Assembly: GCA_900554925.1 (NCBI GenBank)
Contig: USJG01000008.1
Coordinates: 1-31,519 of the forward strand
Length of the DNA: 31,519 nt
Origin: an uncultured Lachnospiraceae bacterium
GTDB lineage: Bacteria > Bacillota > Clostridia > Lachnospirales > Lachnospiraceae
Direction of reading: 5' to 3'
Each line of letters begins with the position of its first letter. Position 1 is the stretch's first letter. A program made the translations under genes and the position numbers. The notes under the pieces were generated by a model, which saw nothing but the letters and a program-made list of their open reading frames with translations, ran no database searches and was not told the origin of the DNA. Shown here piece by piece: positions 7,710 to 15,771 of this stretch.

Positions 7710-7738
7710 TTGTATTTTCTGTGGTTATCATGTATGAT
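7710..7738 (+). promoter_or_regulatory. Candidate promoter of the EAL-domain gene
   Basis: TTGTAT, 17-nt spacer, TATGAT, about 50 nt before the start codon. It lies in a 120-nt gap after the ABC operon, where I see no convincing terminator. Confidence 0.5.
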
Positions 7739-7789
7739 ATAAACAGTGGCAATAGTGGGAAATGACTTAAATATAAGGGTGGAATAAAA

Positions 7790-9913
7790 ATGACAGAGGA
7801 AAAGGAACGGGATTTTCAGGGAATGCTGGATACGCTTACCGGCATTTACAACAGAATCGGTTTTAATAAGTTTACCAGAGAGATGATAGAACAGCATCCG
7901 GAAATGCAGTTTTGCCTGATTTACTGGAACGTCAGGAGATTTAAAGTATTAAACAATATGTTTGGGTGGCACACCGGGGATGAAATACTGATCCGGCTTG
8001 CGGATTCCATGAAGAAGATACTGAAAGATGAAATAGCCACTTACGGAAGGATGGAGAGGGATAATTTTATCTGCTGCGTTTCTTCGGAGGTGATTTCCAG
8101 GGGAAACTGGTCAAAAATGGGTGATATTCACTACGCAGTAGGGGATATGGATTATCATTCTTCCTGCTGTTATGGATTGTACAGGATTACAGATACCGGA
8201 TTATCCATCAGTGAAATGGGAGATAAAGCCCGCCTTGCCATGGAAACGGTCAAGGACAATTATATGTGCTCCTATGCATGGTTTGAGGATAGCATGTGGG
8301 ATTCCATTGTGGAGGAGCAAAAGCTCAGCAATGATTTTAAAACCGCCATATCAGAAAAACAGTTTAAGGTATACTATCAGCCGGTTTGCAGGGCCAAAGA
8401 CGGGAAAGTGGCAGCGGCGGAGGCATTGGTCAGATGGCAGCATCCTACGAGAGGGCTGATTTCTCCGGGGATATTCATACCGCTTTTTGAAAGAAATGGG
8501 TTCATCAGCGTGCTGGACCGTTATGTATGGAGCGAAGTGTGCAGGATGCTGAGAAGCTGTCTGGAGGAAGGCATGGAAGTGGTGCCGGTTTCTATTAATG
8601 TGTCCAGAGTCGAATTTTATAATCAGCATCTTTGCGAAGACATCAGAAATATTGTCAGATACTATAAACTGCCTCCGGAGCTTATCAGAATTGAAATTAC
8701 GGAAACTGCCTATTCGGACAATCCCCAGCAGGTGCAGGAGGCGATCAGAAAGCTTCATGAATATGGCTTTGTGGTACTGATGGACGATTTTGGAAGCGGA
8801 TATTCTTCCCTGAATACCCTTAAAGATTTTCCTATTGATGTTTTGAAGATCGATATGAAATTTCTGGACAGCTTTGAGACCAGCCAAAAGTCTGCTATTA
8901 TCCTGGAAACAGTCATTCGTATGGCTAAATGGATGAAGCTTAGAGTTGTGGCAGAAGGGGTGGAGGACAGAAAGGAATGGGATTACCTAAAGAGTGTGGA
9001 GTGTGATCTGGTACAGGGCTTTTATTTCTATAAACCCATGCCGGAGGAGGATTTTATTCTTCTGGTAAAGGAAATGAAGGAGGAAGGAGCCACTTTGCTA
9101 AATGAGGACGCCGCAGAGCTTGAAAGTAGCATTGTGGAGGTTCTAAGAGGGGGAAATCTCCAGAACAGTACGCTGTTTTATGATATGCTGGGTGGTATGG
9201 GAGTGCTTGAAATGACCGATGAGGGTCTGGAGATCATTCAGGTAAATAAGGGATATTATGAGGTCATCTATCATTCCAATGCAGGACATAAGGAAGACAT
9301 CAGCGTCTTAAACAGACAGGTTGAGGATCCGGAGCGCGGCATTTTAATGGAAAAGTGCAAAAGGGCAAAGGAATTAAAAAGCGTTCAGCAGGTTCAACTG
9401 CATCATCAAAGGGAGGATGGCATATTTGTCTGGCTGAATGTGAAGGTTCGCTATATAGGCAGACAGGGAAAGCGTTCTTTGTTTTATTTTGCAATTGACA
9501 ACATTGACGAAATGAAAAAGCTTGAGGAAGAAAAATACCTTTTTGATTACAGCGCAGCACTTTTAAAGGTGTTTGACAAGGTATACCGCCTGGACTATAC
9601 AACCGGCATGGGAGAGGTTCTGCACACCACAGGCGGAGATGAAATGCAGGTCAGGGAGGCTTATTATTTTAAGGATTTCTTTGATAAATTTGCAGATTAT
9701 ATTGAATGGGTCAATTGCGAGCCCTCCGGAAAGATTATTGAAAATAAAGAGCTTTTGGATCAGAAACTGGCCGAAAGCAAAAACGGAAGCTACAGCGTCA
9801 GCTATAAGGCCCATATAAAGGAAGGGTTAGAGCCGGTAATATCAGCGCTTTTCTTTAAGGTAAAGATACAAAGCGGAACAGAAGAATATCTTTGCTGTAT
9901 TAAGCGGAACTGA
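7790..9913 (+). CDS. Degenerate GGDEF - EAL - PAS protein, probable cyclic-di-GMP phosphodiesterase
   Basis: The protein has 707 residues. Residues 10-170 form a GGDEF domain whose active site reads ERDNF (89-93) instead of GGDEF or GGEEF, so cyclase activity is unlikely. Residues about 185-430 are an EAL domain with the catalytic set intact: EALVRW (211-216), the Glu in IEITET, DDFGSGYSSL, the Lys in LKIDMKF, AEGVED and the QGFYFYKPM end. It should hydrolyse c-di-GMP to pGpG. A PAS-like region follows (about 460-560, with REDGIFVWLNVKVRYI), and then a less clear C-terminal part to 707. No transmembrane segment is seen, so it is cytosolic. It has its own promoter and an AAGGGTGG ribosome site. 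The signal sensed is unknown. Confidence 0.9.
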   Translation: MTEEKERDFQGMLDTLTGIYNRIGFNKFTREMIEQHPEMQFCLIYWNVRRFKVLNNMFGWHTGDEILIRLADSMKKILKDEIATYGRMERDNFICCVSSEVISRGNWSKMGDIHYAVGDMDYHSSCCYGLYRITDTGLSISEMGDKARLAMETVKDNYMCSYAWFEDSMWDSIVEEQKLSNDFKTAISEKQFKVYYQPVCRAKDGKVAAAEALVRWQHPTRGLISPGIFIPLFERNGFISVLDRYVWSEVCRMLRSCLEEGMEVVPVSINVSRVEFYNQHLCEDIRNIVRYYKLPPELIRIEITETAYSDNPQQVQEAIRKLHEYGFVVLMDDFGSGYSSLNTLKDFPIDVLKIDMKFLDSFETSQKSAIILETVIRMAKWMKLRVVAEGVEDRKEWDYLKSVECDLVQGFYFYKPMPEEDFILLVKEMKEEGATLLNEDAAELESSIVEVLRGGNLQNSTLFYDMLGGMGVLEMTDEGLEIIQVNKGYYEVIYHSNAGHKEDISVLNRQVEDPERGILMEKCKRAKELKSVQQVQLHHQREDGIFVWLNVKVRYIGRQGKRSLFYFAIDNIDEMKKLEEEKYLFDYSAALLKVFDKVYRLDYTTGMGEVLHTTGGDEMQVREAYYFKDFFDKFADYIEWVNCEPSGKIIENKELLDQKLAESKNGSYSVSYKAHIKEGLEPVISALFFKVKIQSGTEEYLCCIKRN

Positions 9914-9915
9914 TA

Positions 9916-9944
9916 TTGCACAATGCCGGTAAAACGTGTATAAT
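9916..9944 (+). promoter_or_regulatory. Sigma-A promoter of aspS
   Basis: TTGCAC, 17-nt spacer, TATAAT. The leader to the ATG is only about 50 nt, and I see no T-box in it. Confidence 0.75.
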
Positions 9945-10002
9945 ATAGGCATTTGTGAAAATGAATTGCCCGCTTAAAAGCAGGACAGAAACGAGGTAGA
10001 TT

Positions 10003-11760
10003 ATGGTACAGTCAAGAACTCATACATGCAACCAGCTCAGATTAAGCGATGCAGGCCAAAAGGTAACTATCACAGGCTGGTATGACAACATGCGTAAGGT
10101 CAGTAAAAATCTTGGATTTTTAATTCTTCGTGATTTTTATGGTGTGACTCAGGTGGTAATTGAAACAGAAGAAATGATGGCAAAGCTGTCAGGAATCAAT
10201 AACGAGTCCACACTTTCCATTACCGGTGTGGTAAGAGAACGTTCCAGCAAGAACGCCCAGCTTGCAACCGGTGAGATTGAAGTAGTACCGGAGGAGATCA
10301 CTGTCCTTGGTAAATGTATTTATAACGAGCTTCCCTTTGAGATAAACCGTTCCAAGGAAGCAGACGAAGCCACCAGGTTAAAGTACAGATACCTTGACCT
10401 TAGAAATCCTGCCGTAAAGGAAAAAATTGTACTGAGAAGCAAAATCGTGGCAGAGATCAGAAAGAGTATGATCGAGCATGATTTTCTGGAGATTACAACT
10501 CCTATATTAACCTGTTCTTCACCGGAAGGCGCAAGAGATTATCTTGTTCCCTCCAGAAATCATCCGGGTAAGTTTTATGCCCTTCCCCAGGCACCGCAGC
10601 AGTTTAAGCAGCTTCTTATGACATCGGGCTTTGACAGATATTTCCAGGTTGCACCCTGCTTCAGAGATGAGGATGCCAGGGCAGACCGTTCTCCCGGAGA
10701 GTTTTATCAGCTGGACATGGAAATGGCTTTTGCCACCCAGGAGGATGTATTTGCAGTAATTGAAGATGTGCTGCCGCCCATCTTTGCAAAATATGGCAAG
10801 TACCAGAGGGCATCAAAGGCGCCCTTTGCCAGAATTTCCTACAATGACGCCATGGAAAAATACGGTTCAGATAAACCTGATTTAAGAATTGACCTGCTTT
10901 TGCAGGATGCAACCGAATGCATGAGCGGCTGCGGCTTTGGGCCTTTTGAAGGACAGACGGTAAAGGCCATTGTAGTTGATAACTTTACAGCCACCAGAAA
11001 GGTGATTGATAAGATCTGTGCTGACGTGGAAGTACAGAGCGGCCAGAAGGCTTACTGGTTTAAACTGGATGAAAATGGAGAGCTGGTTGGCGGTATTTCC
11101 AAATTTTTGCAGGACAGAAAAGAAAAGGTTATCAGCGCGCTGGGCTTAAAGAAGGGCGATTTTGTAGGACTGACGGCAGGAAAGAAACCGGATGCGCAAA
11201 AGACCGCCGGCGTACTGCGTAAATTCCTTGGTATGAACTGTGAGGCACATATGAAGCAGGAATGCTATGAATTTTGCTGGATCGTGGATTTCCCCATGTA
11301 TGAAATAGGAGAGGAGTCCGGAGAACTGGAATTTTGCCATAATCCTTTCTCCATGCCCCAGGGCGGTATGGAAGCTCTTGAAAAAAAGGATCCTCTTGAC
11401 ATTTATGCCTATCAGTATGATCTGGTATGTAATGGCGTAGAGCTTTCCTCAGGCGCGGTCAGAAACCATGATCCCGAAATTATGATCAAGGCGTTCCAGC
11501 TTGTGGGACTTGGCGAGGAGGACGTAAAGGCAAAATTCCCTGCCATGTACAATGCTTTCTGTTACGGAGCACCTCCCCATGCCGGTATTGCGCCGGGTGT
11601 GGACCGAATGGTCATGCTGATTGCGGGAGAAGAGAGCATTCGCGAGATCATTCCATTCCCCATGAATAAGACGGCCCAGGACGTGATGATGGGCGCACCT
11701 TCAACAGTTGATGAAAAACAACTTCGTGATGTGCATATTAAGCTTGATCTGCCAGGATGA
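10003..11760 (+). CDS. aspS: Aspartyl-tRNA synthetase (bacterial type)
   Basis: This 585-residue class II synthetase charges tRNA-Asp. It has an N-terminal OB-fold anticodon-binding domain (ITGWYDNMRKVSKNLGF...LRD), then the catalytic core. Motif 2 reads CFRDEDARADR and is followed by the aspartate-specific FYQLDMEMAF. The bacterial GAD insertion spans about residues 290-410 (GGISKFLQDR, FVGLTAGKK). Motif 3 reads PGVDRMVMLIAG and ends in the characteristic REIIPFPMNKTAQD. Length is normal for the bacterial form. It is monocistronic in appearance, with its own promoter. Whether it is discriminating (AspRS) or non-discriminating (AspRS/AsnRS) cannot be decided here without knowing whether GatCAB and AsnRS are present. 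Confidence 0.97.
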   Translation: MVQSRTHTCNQLRLSDAGQKVTITGWYDNMRKVSKNLGFLILRDFYGVTQVVIETEEMMAKLSGINNESTLSITGVVRERSSKNAQLATGEIEVVPEEITVLGKCIYNELPFEINRSKEADEATRLKYRYLDLRNPAVKEKIVLRSKIVAEIRKSMIEHDFLEITTPILTCSSPEGARDYLVPSRNHPGKFYALPQAPQQFKQLLMTSGFDRYFQVAPCFRDEDARADRSPGEFYQLDMEMAFATQEDVFAVIEDVLPPIFAKYGKYQRASKAPFARISYNDAMEKYGSDKPDLRIDLLLQDATECMSGCGFGPFEGQTVKAIVVDNFTATRKVIDKICADVEVQSGQKAYWFKLDENGELVGGISKFLQDRKEKVISALGLKKGDFVGLTAGKKPDAQKTAGVLRKFLGMNCEAHMKQECYEFCWIVDFPMYEIGEESGELEFCHNPFSMPQGGMEALEKKDPLDIYAYQYDLVCNGVELSSGAVRNHDPEIMIKAFQLVGLGEEDVKAKFPAMYNAFCYGAPPHAGIAPGVDRMVMLIAGEESIREIIPFPMNKTAQDVMMGAPSTVDEKQLRDVHIKLDLPG

Positions 11761-11762
11761 AA

Positions 11763-11838
11763 TGTAAACCAATTGCTGAATAATGGTTGACAATTTGTGA
11801 CGCTGATTGTATACTGACTCGTGGATTGAAGTTTACAA
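11763..11838 (+). promoter_or_regulatory. bioY promoter with two tandem BirA-type operators
   Basis: The promoter is TTGACA (11787-11792), 17 nt, TATACT (11810-11815). Two inverted half-site pairs with identical geometry cover it: TGTAAAC-N16-GTTGACA (11763-11792), overlapping the -35, and TTGTATAC-N16-GTTTACAA (11807-11838), overlapping the -10. Both fit the BirA biotin operator pattern TTGTAAAC-N15/16-GTTTACAA with one mismatch between half-sites. Biotin-dependent repression by BirA is therefore likely. Confidence 0.75.
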
Positions 11839-11869
11839 TATATTACATGAGAAGAGAGGTTATACAATT

Positions 11870-12412
11870 ATGAACACAAAGCATTTGGCACTTATTGGCG
11901 TAATGTCAGCAGTTTTATGCATTTTAGGTCCTTTGGCACTGCCCATTGGCCCGGTTCCCATTTCCCTTGGAAGTTTTGCAGTATATCTGACAGTTTACAT
12001 TCTGGGAATGAAAAAGGGGACGATCAGTATTTGTATTTACATTTTATTAGGCCTTGTAGGAATACCTGTTTTTTCCTCCTTCGGCGGCGGCGTAGGAAAG
12101 GTAATGGGGCCTACCGGTGGGTATGTTGTAGGATATATACTTTTGGCATTGATTTTTGGTTTCTTTATTGATAAGTGGAAAACAAACTATGGATTCATTG
12201 CCCTTGGAATGGTGCTTGGCACTATCGCCTTGTATCTGTTAGGTACTCTGTGGCTTGCGTATCAGGCAGAAATGAGTTTTCAGGCGGCACTGGCAGCAGG
12301 CGTGCTTCCTTTTATTGCAGGCGATATTATAAAAATGATCGTTGCAGGTTTAGTGGGAGAGCAGGTCCGAAAGCGCCTGTGGGCAGCGGGAATTTTGGAA
12401 CAGCAGGAATAA
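11870..12412 (+). CDS. bioY: BioY, biotin transporter substrate-binding (S) component
   Basis: This is a 180-residue membrane protein of about six helices. It has the BioY landmarks: GPLALPIGPVPISLGSFAVY in the first third, then VGIPVFSSFGGGVGKVMGPT and GGYVVGY, the biotin-binding region, and GDIIKMIVAGLVG near the end. It captures biotin and works with an ECF energising module (EcfA/A'/T), which is not encoded here, or possibly on its own. The start at 11870 has AGAGAGG upstream. An in-frame upstream ATG at 11807 would put the promoter -10 inside the gene and is rejected. The overlapping BirA-type operators and a strong terminator make this a single-gene biotin-responsive unit. Confidence 0.92.
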   Translation: MNTKHLALIGVMSAVLCILGPLALPIGPVPISLGSFAVYLTVYILGMKKGTISICIYILLGLVGIPVFSSFGGGVGKVMGPTGGYVVGYILLALIFGFFIDKWKTNYGFIALGMVLGTIALYLLGTLWLAYQAEMSFQAALAAGVLPFIAGDIIKMIVAGLVGEQVRKRLWAAGILEQQE

Positions 12413-12421
12413 AGCAGAGGT

Positions 12422-12453
12422 AAAAAGAGATGGGAAACCATCTCTTTTTCTTT
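12422..12453 (+). terminator. Strong intrinsic terminator after bioY
   Basis: A perfect 12-bp stem, AAAAAGAGATGG (12422-12433), has a GAAA tetraloop and CCATCTCTTTTT (12438-12449) as its other arm, followed by CTTT. It can act in both directions. Confidence 0.9.
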
Positions 12454-12598
12454 ATAGGAAATTTCTCAAATCGTCAGAAATAGTGTATAATGAGCAGGAA
12501 CTAAAAAATGGCATGACAAGACGTTGTTTATGCAGTTTTGCAGTTCGTGTGGGGGCTGCACTATCTGACCTTAAAGAAATGAAACAGAGATTATGGAT

Positions 12599-13723
12599 CT
12601 ATCCATATCCCATGACCTTTCGATATCGTTCAAATAGTGCAGTTTTTTTGTGGTAAACTTCCAGAACCAATAGGGAAGTGCCGCATGTTTCACAACGGAG
12701 AGGGTCATAGCCAAAAGACAGAAGGATAGAAGTCCTCCAATCCAGTGTCTGTTTCAGGAAATTTTTCTTTTCGGAAGAAATGCATCTTTGAAGATTTTTT
12801 TCCTGTTTATGATGTTTGGCATAAATGCCATAGTATCGGAGCATTTTAAAGTGTTTTTCCGGTATGTGGATGATGAGTCGTTTGATGAAATCCATGGCAG
12901 GAACACATTCTTCGATAGTTTTGTTGTCTTCGTGGCGGGTGTAGTGAAAGGTAACCATTTCGCCGTCATATTTGTCAATACGGGAAGTGGCGATAACAGG
13001 GCGCCCTAAGTATCTGCTGATGTACTTAATGGTAACATCCGGGGTGCAAAGGTTAGGCTTAGCCCGGACATAGAAACCGTCTGCATGATTTTTGTAGATG
13101 TCATTTTTGACTTTACGAAAAGAAGGGCCAATAGCTGAGGCCATCTTTTCGAGAAGGACCTTGCGGAAAGCATTCCGTAAGAAGGTATAATCAAAATGTT
13201 TGAAAGGACGCCAGGGGGTGATATTACCAGCACCGCCTTCCGAAATGAGGGCGTGGATGTGGGGATTCCATTTTAAATCACGGCCAAAAGTATGTAGAAC
13301 GCAGAGAAAGCCGGGAGTAAAATTTTCAGTTTTGTTAGCTTTGGAAAACATACGGAGAACAACATCCCTGACAGAAGAAAACAAAAGATTTAAAAGTCTG
13401 CGGTCACGTAGGAAATAAATGCGGAGTTCTTCGGGAATGGTAAAGACGCAGTGCCTGCGGACACAGGAGACGAGCCTGCAGGACATATGAAAAGAGCGAA
13501 CCTGGTTGTATTTGTTACCGCAGGAAGGACAAAAACGGCTATGACAGCGGAAAGGAACAAACTTTAACCTGCCACAATGAGGGCATCCGTACATGGCACC
13601 GCCATGAGAAGAGCCGCCACAATGGATCATCTTGCTGACATTTTCCAGGACAGCAGGGCGAGGATGAAGTTCATATTGGATATGTTCGTAATAATCAGTA
13701 AAAATGGATTGCAGTATATTCAT
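12599..13723 (-). CDS. IS91-family (HUH, Y2) transposase
   Basis: This is a 374-residue rolling-circle transposase. An N-terminal zinc-binding region has paired cysteines (C47PHC50 and C60...FC65PSC68). The HUH metal-binding motif appears as NPHIHALIS, and the two-tyrosine motif as YISRYLGRP (Tyr-x3-Tyr), typical of IS91/IS801/IS1294-like enzymes that nick and join single strands. A further Cys pair (CETCG) lies near the C-terminus. The frame is intact and of near-normal length, so it may be active. No clear ribosome site precedes the ATG on the minus strand, which fits low translation of transposases. It lies between the bioY terminator and the AT-rich island, and points away from the island. 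Confidence 0.88.
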   Translation of the reverse strand: MNILQSIFTDYYEHIQYELHPRPAVLENVSKMIHCGGSSHGGAMYGCPHCGRLKFVPFRCHSRFCPSCGNKYNQVRSFHMSCRLVSCVRRHCVFTIPEELRIYFLRDRRLLNLLFSSVRDVVLRMFSKANKTENFTPGFLCVLHTFGRDLKWNPHIHALISEGGAGNITPWRPFKHFDYTFLRNAFRKVLLEKMASAIGPSFRKVKNDIYKNHADGFYVRAKPNLCTPDVTIKYISRYLGRPVIATSRIDKYDGEMVTFHYTRHEDNKTIEECVPAMDFIKRLIIHIPEKHFKMLRYYGIYAKHHKQEKNLQRCISSEKKNFLKQTLDWRTSILLSFGYDPLRCETCGTSLLVLEVYHKKTALFERYRKVMGYG

Positions 13724-13764
13724 AAGAATATTTTACAATAAAGTAAGGTAAAGAAAAAGCCCAA

Positions 13765-13816
13765 CCCCTCATGAATGAGGGGCAGGGGAGTTGAGAGTGC
13801 CGAAGGCACTTTTTTA
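13765..13816 (+). terminator. Two adjacent hairpins upstream of the transposase gene
   Basis: The first is CCCCTCA-TGAA-TGAGGGG (13765-13782). The second, AGTGCC-GAA-GGCACT (13796-13810), ends in a seven-base T-run and looks like an intrinsic terminator on the plus strand. They could form one end of the insertion sequence, or shield the island from incoming transcription. Confidence 0.55.
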
Positions 13817-13934
13817 TATAACGAGCTTTTAATAAACCATCTGTTATGTAGGCAATGTCGTTAACTTAAGGTTTTGGAATATAAAAAATAACATAAATAA
13901 ACAAAAATAAATGATGTGAACGTTTAAGGAAATG

Positions 13935-13963
13935 TTACATTATGAAAAGAATTATGATATAGT
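13935..13963 (+). promoter_or_regulatory. Candidate promoter of the methyltransferase operon
   Basis: TTACAT, 17-nt spacer, TATAGT. This is the best pairing in the region, but AT-rich DNA gives many chance matches. Confidence 0.4.
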
Positions 13964-14014
13964 AAAAATAGAAATAAATTTAGGAATGTTTATATAATTA
14001 CGTGAGGTGCAGAT

Positions 14015-14059
14015 ATGGCGGTTATATATAAAAAATATATAAGCTTCTTATTGTTTTAA
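14015..14059 (+). CDS. Possible 14-residue leader peptide
   Basis: ATG is preceded by GAGGTG at 5-nt spacing and opens a 14-codon frame, MAVIYKKYISFLLF, ending in TAA. It lies downstream of the candidate promoter and just before the inverted repeat at 14070-14090 that precedes the methyltransferase. That arrangement would suit a leader peptide, but chance is a serious alternative in AT-rich sequence. Confidence 0.3.
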   Translation: MAVIYKKYISFLLF

Positions 14060-14069
14060 ATAGCAGTTT

Positions 14070-14090
14070 GATAACATTGTGGATGTTATC
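14070..14090. promoter_or_regulatory. Perfect inverted repeat, possible operator or leader hairpin
   Basis: GATAACAT, 5-nt spacer, ATGTTATC, located 34 nt before the methyltransferase start. It has no T-run, so it is not a terminator. It could bind a controller protein, which the island does not obviously encode. Confidence 0.4.
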
Positions 14091-14124
14091 GAAGGAAAGA
14101 TCTTGTAAAGGATGGTAATAACAC

Positions 14125-15771
14125 ATGAGAGTAGCAGATTTTTTCTGCGGTGGTGGTGGATTTTCCGAAGGTTTTCGACAGGCAGGATTTCGTATAGTCT
14201 TTGCTGTAGATAAATGGAAACCTGCCGTAACAACTTATAAAGCTAATAAGCCTGGCGTTAATGTATTATTAGATGATGTTATTCGGATATCTAATTTAGA
14301 TGATGAGGAGTTTGAAAGATTAGTACCTGATTCAGAGGTCATAATTGGATCGCCACCATGTCAGGCGTTTTCTCAATCAAATAAATCGGGAAATGCAGAT
14401 AAAACACTTGGAATTCAGCTTATTGAAGCGTATTTGCGTATAGTTGCCAGAAAGAAATTTAAACATAATTCGATTTTAAAATATTGGGTTTTGGAAAACG
14501 TTCCAAATTCACAAAATTATATTAAAGAAAAATATACGGCCCAAGATCTTGGCCTTGAGGGGGATTTTATTTTATGTACTCGTTGTCGAGCTGCAGGAAT
14601 TTATAATGCTAAAAATTTTGGTGCCCCTACAAACAGGAAACGTTTTTTATGTGGAGATTTTCCGGCATTAGAAGAGACCCATACAGACGATGAAGCTGTA
14701 AAACTTAAAGCGGTGCTTAATTCTTTAGGTGATCCATTAGCAAAAGGTGAGTTTGAGATAACAGATGTAAACTATCCTGATCTTATACTATCAAATCATC
14801 AAGTTTCGGATTTACGTTATATACATGAATTAGCTCCATTTGAATGGAAAACGGCAAAAAGACTTAAGCAAGACAAAGGTTATATGGGGAAAATGTCGTT
14901 TCCTGAAAATGAAAATAACCCTGCTAGGACAGTTATGGCTACCATGTCTGCTAGTTCTCGAGAGGCAATGATTTTGAGATATAAGAAAGATAGATATAGA
15001 TTGCCTACAGTACGAGAAACTGCTTCTATGATGAGTTTCCCGATTGATTATAGATTTTATGGTTCAACAAAGGGAATAAAACATACTCTTGTAGGAAATG
15101 CTGTTCCACCGAAACTATCATACGCTGTTGCGAAAGCGATAGCTAAAGCTTCCAAAGTGAGGATTCCCAAAATGTATATTCCCATACAGCATGATCCAAT
15201 GATTGAATTTGTTGATTTAAACGGAACCATTATACCTATCAAAACAGAAAAGCCTAGAAGAGATGTAGCTAAATTTAAGTATCATATACCGTATTTAATA
15301 TTAAATGCTTATAGGGTGGAATTAACAAATTATCATTCTAATTTTAAAGACAAGAACTTTCAATGGGATGTAGAATTACATTATAGCCAAGGGAAAAAAA
15401 AAGCTGCAGTTTATAAGTTTGATGTAACAAAAGATATGATTGATGAGAAATTTAGAAAACCAATTGAAGAATATATAAATAATATGGAAAAACAGCTGTT
15501 TTCATTTAATGATTTTCAAAAAGTATATTGTAAAACTACAGAGCAGAGAAAAGCAAGCGGCGAATTAGGTCCATATGAATTATTAGATGACGTAAGAGGA
15601 TTTATTGATCAATTAATAATTCCCACAGAAAGGGAAGCGATGAGGCCAGTAGATAATGAAGTAACCGAGTTACCTAATGTAATAATAGTTGGATATTATC
15701 TTCTTCAGCAATTAGTAAAAAGAATGGGGGAAAAAGCTAATGGATGCGATAACAAGGAAGAAAAAGCTTAG
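14125..15771 (+). CDS. C5-cytosine DNA methyltransferase with long C-terminal extension
   Basis: This 548-residue protein transfers methyl from SAM to C5 of cytosine in a specific DNA site. Motif I is DFFCGGGGFSEGF (5-17). Motif IV is SPPCQAF with catalytic Cys79. Motif VI is the E124-N-V triad, motif VIII is NRKR (170-173), and motif X is GNAVPPKLS (324-332). The target-recognition region lies about 180-290. The methyltransferase core ends near 345, so about 200 extra residues follow without a recognised domain, beyond the usual 330-420 for this family. An AAAGGATGG ribosome site precedes the ATG. The gene overlaps the next one by 32 nt. AT-rich composition contrasts with flanking core genes. 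It is the probable self-marking part of the island. Confidence 0.93.
   Translation: MRVADFFCGGGGFSEGFRQAGFRIVFAVDKWKPAVTTYKANKPGVNVLLDDVIRISNLDDEEFERLVPDSEVIIGSPPCQAFSQSNKSGNADKTLGIQLIEAYLRIVARKKFKHNSILKYWVLENVPNSQNYIKEKYTAQDLGLEGDFILCTRCRAAGIYNAKNFGAPTNRKRFLCGDFPALEETHTDDEAVKLKAVLNSLGDPLAKGEFEITDVNYPDLILSNHQVSDLRYIHELAPFEWKTAKRLKQDKGYMGKMSFPENENNPARTVMATMSASSREAMILRYKKDRYRLPTVRETASMMSFPIDYRFYGSTKGIKHTLVGNAVPPKLSYAVAKAIAKASKVRIPKMYIPIQHDPMIEFVDLNGTIIPIKTEKPRRDVAKFKYHIPYLILNAYRVELTNYHSNFKDKNFQWDVELHYSQGKKKAAVYKFDVTKDMIDEKFRKPIEEYINNMEKQLFSFNDFQKVYCKTTEQRKASGELGPYELLDDVRGFIDQLIIPTEREAMRPVDNEVTELPNVIIVGYYLLQQLVKRMGEKANGCDNKEEKA

Larger units (their letters stand above)
12498..13816 (-). mobile_element. 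IS91-like insertion sequence (ends uncertain)
   Basis: The element is defined by the HUH/Y2 transposase gene. IS91-group elements lack classical inverted repeats and insert beside GAAC or CAAG. GAAC occurs at 12498-12501 and CAAG at 12517-12520, beyond the transposase 3' end, where the origin end should lie. On the other side two hairpins (13765-13782 and 13796-13810) may belong to the other end. The boundaries given are outer guesses. The 12450-12598 stretch holds no supported gene. Confidence 0.4.
13817..14124 (+). other. AT-rich control region before the methyltransferase gene
   Basis: This 308-nt stretch has no long gene. It holds a candidate promoter at 13935-13963, a TTATATA...TATATAA inverted repeat around 14021-14041, a 14-codon leader frame at 14015-14059, and a perfect 8-bp inverted repeat at 14070-14090 (GATAACAT-TGTGG-ATGTTATC). 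Base composition changes here from moderate GC to clearly AT-rich, marking the left edge of the acquired island. Confidence 0.6.

Noticed and set aside
7094..7897. 267-residue minus-strand open frame
   Set aside because: Antisense to the ABC ATPase and the start of the EAL gene, with no family motif; a shadow frame.
10003..11760. T-box control of aspS
   Set aside because: The leader is about 50 nt and has no T-box sequence or stem structure.
13200..13418. Plus-strand small frames within the transposase gene
   Set aside because: They are shadows of the minus-strand transposase, which has clear HUH and zinc motifs.
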